A stretch of 7,668 bases of DNA from Loktanella sp. UBA3435. Lineage in GTDB: Bacteria > Pseudomonadota > Alphaproteobacteria > Rhodobacterales > Rhodobacteraceae. The notes beneath the pieces were generated by a model. The model ran no database searches and was not told the origin of the DNA. It saw nothing but the letters and a program-made list of their open reading frames with translations. Below, piece by piece: positions 6,096 through 7,668 of this stretch. Numbering within the stretch: position 1 is the first letter of the stretch; each line of letters starts with the position of its first letter. A program made the translations under genes and the position numbers. The DNA lies in the NCBI GenBank assembly GCA_002378665.1, contig DFSO01000012.1, positions 1 to 7,668 of the forward strand, in the 5' to 3' direction.

Positions 6096-6112
6096 ATTAG
6101 AATTATTCTAGC
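6096..6112. promoter_or_regulatory. Irr iron control element (ICE)-like palindrome upstream of hemA
   Basis: TAGAA-TTA-TTCTA at 6098-6110 is a perfect inverted repeat. With its flanks (6096-6112) it agrees at 11 of 14 defined positions with the alphaproteobacterial ICE consensus TTTAGAA-N3-TTCTAAA, including the whole TAGAA/TTCTA core. Irr is the heme/iron-responsive regulator that uses this motif. The site lies about 40 nt upstream of the hemA TTG. Read on the minus strand it contains TAGAAT (6110-6105), a 5/6 match to a -10 box, so Irr binding there would be expected to repress hemA. The motif is seen; the regulator and the direction of control are inferred. Confidence 0.6.
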
Positions 6113-6173
6113 CCCCATATAGAGCCAAAGGCCAGCGGGCAATACGCTACAATCTGTCGCCCCCCTGCTTGGC

Positions 6174-6179
6174 CTTATG
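6174..6179 (-). promoter_or_regulatory. Candidate -10 box of an FnrL-dependent hemA promoter
   Basis: CATAAG on the minus strand (6179-6174) matches TATAAT at 4 of 6 positions. If it is a -10 element covering -12 to -7, transcription starts at 6167, and the centre of the FNR box at 6208.5 falls exactly at -41.5. That is the standard class II FNR/CRP activator position. The weak -10 and the lack of a -35 fit an activator-dependent promoter. Confidence 0.4.
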
Positions 6180-6201
6180 CACATGTCGCGCTAGGCTTTG
6201 C

Positions 6202-6215
6202 ATGATCCATATCAA
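6202..6215. promoter_or_regulatory. FNR/FnrL binding site between hemA and the M20 peptidase gene
   Basis: ATGAT-CCAT-ATCAA matches the FNR-family consensus TTGAT-N4-ATCAA at 9 of 10 defined positions. It sits in the 184-bp divergent region, 147 nt upstream of the hemA start and 25 nt upstream of the peptidase ATG. FnrL-type control of hemA is known in Rhodobacter sphaeroides. Related CRP/FNR proteins such as NnrR or Dnr prefer slightly different half-sites but cannot be excluded. For the peptidase gene the box lies close to the expected transcript start, so repression of that gene under low oxygen is possible. Confidence 0.68.
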
Positions 6216-6239
6216 TAACGCGTAAAAAGGCACAAAAAC

Positions 6240-7613
6240 ATGACCCTTGACCCCGTCCTCGCGAGAATCGACGAAAACCTAGATGCCGCAACGGCAAGGC
6301 TTCTTGACCTGCTGCGCATCCCGTCCATTTCAACTGACCCCGCCTATAAGGCCGATTGCGACCGCGCTGCCGATTGGCTCGTCGAAGACCTTAAATCCAT
6401 AGGGTTTGAAGCCTCTAAACGCCCCACCCCCGGTCACCCGATGGTCGTGGCACACTCAGACGGTGACGGCCCGCACATTCTTTTTTACGGCCACTACGAC
6501 GTGCAGCCTGTCGATCCGCTCGACCTGTGGGACAATGATCCCTTTGATCCGCAAATCCAAGACACCGCCAAAGGTAAGGTCATCCGTGGGCGCGGCTCGT
6601 CGGACGATAAAGGCCAGCTCATGACCTTTGTCGAGGCATGCCGGTCATGGAAAGAAATCCACGGCACCCTGCCCGCCAACATCACGATCTTTTTCGAAGG
6701 CGAAGAAGAATCAGGCTCCCCGTCGCTCACCCCCTTCATGCGTGACAATGCCGAAGAGCTGACCGCCGAGATTGCGCTGATCTGCGACACAGGCCTGTAC
6801 GGCGAACACACACCCGCGATCATCACACAATTACGCGGCCTCTTGGGCGAAGAACTCACCATCACAGGACCGAACAAAGACCTGCACTCTGGTATGTACG
6901 GTGGCCTCGCCATGAACCCCGCCCGCGTGCTGGCCAAGATCATCGCGAGCCTGCACGATGAAGACGGACGGATCACCGTGCCAAACTTCTATGACGGCGT
7001 GCCTGAACTCTCCAATGAACTCGCCGCCGCATGGGACGACCTCAAATTCGACGAGAAAGATTTCCTCGGCGCCGTAGGCCTTTCCCTTCCCGCAGGCGAA
7101 AAAGGGCGCCGCCCGCTAGAAATGATCTGGTCGCGCCCCACTTGCGAAGTCAACGGCATGACATCGGGCTACACAGGCGACGGGTTCAAAACCGTGCTGC
7201 CCTCCAAAGCCTCCGCAAAAATCAGCTTCCGTCTAGTGGGCACCCAAGACCCGCTGAAAATCCGTGAAGACTTCCGCAAATTGGTCTCCGCCATGGTGCC
7301 TGCCGACTGCACCGTCACCTTCAAAGACCATGGCGCAGGGCCGGCTGGGCAAATGTCCACCGAAGACCCCGCCTTTGCGAAAGCACGCAGCGCGCTCACC
7401 GACGAGTTCGAAAAAACCGCAGCCTACGTCGGCTGTGGCGGCTCGATCCCGATCGCAGGGTACTTCAAAACCATTCTCGGCATGGATGCGATGCTGATCG
7501 GATTCGGCAAAGACGACGACCAGATCCACTCGCCCAACGAAAAATACGACCTGTCGTCCTTCCACAAAGGCACACGGTCATGGGCGCGCATTCTGCACAA
7601 CCTGACAAAATAA
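6240..7613 (+). CDS. M20-family metallopeptidase, probable dipeptidase
   Basis: A 457-residue cytosolic di-zinc peptidase of the M20 (ArgE/DapE/carnosinase-like) family. The ATG at 6240 has AAAAAGG (6224-6230) 9 nt upstream and no in-frame upstream ATG is needed. Metal and catalytic residues are visible in order: His85 and Asp87 in YGHYDVQP, Asp122 in GRGSSDDKG as the bridging ligand, Glu156 (general base) and Glu157 (ligand) in EGEEESGS, Asp183 in ICDTG, and His430 in QIHSPNEKYD. Residues about 195-300 are the lid/dimerisation domain with DLHSGMYGG (214-222), whose His216 typically completes the partner's active site. The EGEEESGS and HSPNEKY forms are those of the M20 dipeptidase/CNDP-like group rather than of DapE or ArgE. 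No signal peptide is present. The likely role is hydrolysis of dipeptides for amino-acid recycling, with exact specificity unknown. It is divergent from hemA and shares its regulatory region. Confidence 0.92.
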   Translation: MTLDPVLARIDENLDAATARLLDLLRIPSISTDPAYKADCDRAADWLVEDLKSIGFEASKRPTPGHPMVVAHSDGDGPHILFYGHYDVQPVDPLDLWDNDPFDPQIQDTAKGKVIRGRGSSDDKGQLMTFVEACRSWKEIHGTLPANITIFFEGEEESGSPSLTPFMRDNAEELTAEIALICDTGLYGEHTPAIITQLRGLLGEELTITGPNKDLHSGMYGGLAMNPARVLAKIIASLHDEDGRITVPNFYDGVPELSNELAAAWDDLKFDEKDFLGAVGLSLPAGEKGRRPLEMIWSRPTCEVNGMTSGYTGDGFKTVLPSKASAKISFRLVGTQDPLKIREDFRKLVSAMVPADCTVTFKDHGAGPAGQMSTEDPAFAKARSALTDEFEKTAAYVGCGGSIPIAGYFKTILGMDAMLIGFGKDDDQIHSPNEKYDLSSFHKGTRSWARILHNLTK

Positions 7614-7614
7614 A

Positions 7615-7665
7615 GCCGCGCGGCCCCCTTCTTCTGATCTGAAATATCTCGGGGGAATTGGCCCG
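7615..7665 (+). other. GC-rich 3' element after the peptidase gene
   Basis: Directly after the peptidase stop comes the palindrome GCCGCGCGGC (7615-7624). It is followed by CCCCC (7624-7628), a TTCTTCT tract, GATCTGAAATATCTC (7636-7650), GGGGG (7651-7655) and GGCCCG. The C5 and G5 blocks could pair around a 22-nt loop. Similar C-block / ATATCTCGGGGG tails after genes are, from memory, common in Rhodobacteraceae genomes, so this may be a dispersed intergenic element acting as a terminator. The window ends before its right boundary. Confidence 0.35.
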
Positions 7666-7668
7666 TAA

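Noticed and set aside
6169..6197. TTGGCC-N17-TAGGCT as a promoter for the M20 peptidase gene
   Set aside because: The -35 is 4/6 and the -10 only 3/6, with nothing else in support. It is too weak to list as a feature.
6204..6214. RirA-type iron box (TGA-N9-TCA) in the hemA upstream region
   Set aside because: The TGA and TCA here are separated by 6 bases, not 9, and are fully explained as part of the FNR-type palindrome.

Overview
The window looks like core chromosome of a Rhodobacterales (Roseobacter-lineage) alphaproteobacterium. The grounds are a glycine-type 5-aminolevulinate synthase (HemA) whose active-site numbering matches the Rhodobacter enzyme, a RodZ-like/DUF4115 protein next to ispG, moderately high GC, and alphaproteobacterial-type FnrL and Irr sites upstream of hemA. 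The genus cannot be named from the sequence. There are no tRNA, rRNA, CRISPR, insertion-sequence or phage features, and no stretch over 300 bases lacks a gene.

Left part, plus strand (1-2302). After a strong GC hairpin at the left edge come three short genes in a row: a seven-helix membrane protein of the MCFSASASF type (probably DUF6629), a Tat-exported metallo-beta-lactamase-fold hydrolase, and a small SleB-type cell-wall hydrolase lipoprotein. All three products are predicted to sit in or beyond the inner membrane. Each gene has its own candidate promoter, and an 11-bp hairpin separates the second from the third, so a single operon is not evident.

Middle part, minus strand (2303-6055). 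hemA, a rodZ-like gene and ispG lie in the same direction, in that transcriptional order. HemA makes 5-aminolevulinate, the first tetrapyrrole precursor. IspG carries out the second-to-last step of the MEP isoprenoid pathway with a [4Fe-4S] cluster. The RodZ-like protein is a cytoplasmic HTH plus one membrane helix plus a periplasmic DUF4115 domain, probably linked to cell shape. A TATAAT box just upstream of rodZ suggests that rodZ-ispG can be transcribed apart from hemA. The ispG stop codon directly abuts the stop of the cell-wall hydrolase gene, with no base between them.

Right part (6056-7668). The hemA start is divergent from an M20-family metallopeptidase/dipeptidase gene. The 184-bp region between them is the most informative part of the window. 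It holds a near-consensus FNR/FnrL box and an Irr-type iron control element. The FnrL box is spaced exactly as in class II activation from a candidate -10 box facing hemA. Oxygen and iron/heme status would therefore both act on the first committed step of heme synthesis. After the peptidase gene comes a GC-rich 3' element that may be a dispersed genomic repeat.

I found no new multi-gene system. The points worth a second look are regulatory (the hemA/peptidase intergenic region), start-codon choices (TTG for hemA, a downstream ATG for rodZ) and the zero-gap convergent junction.
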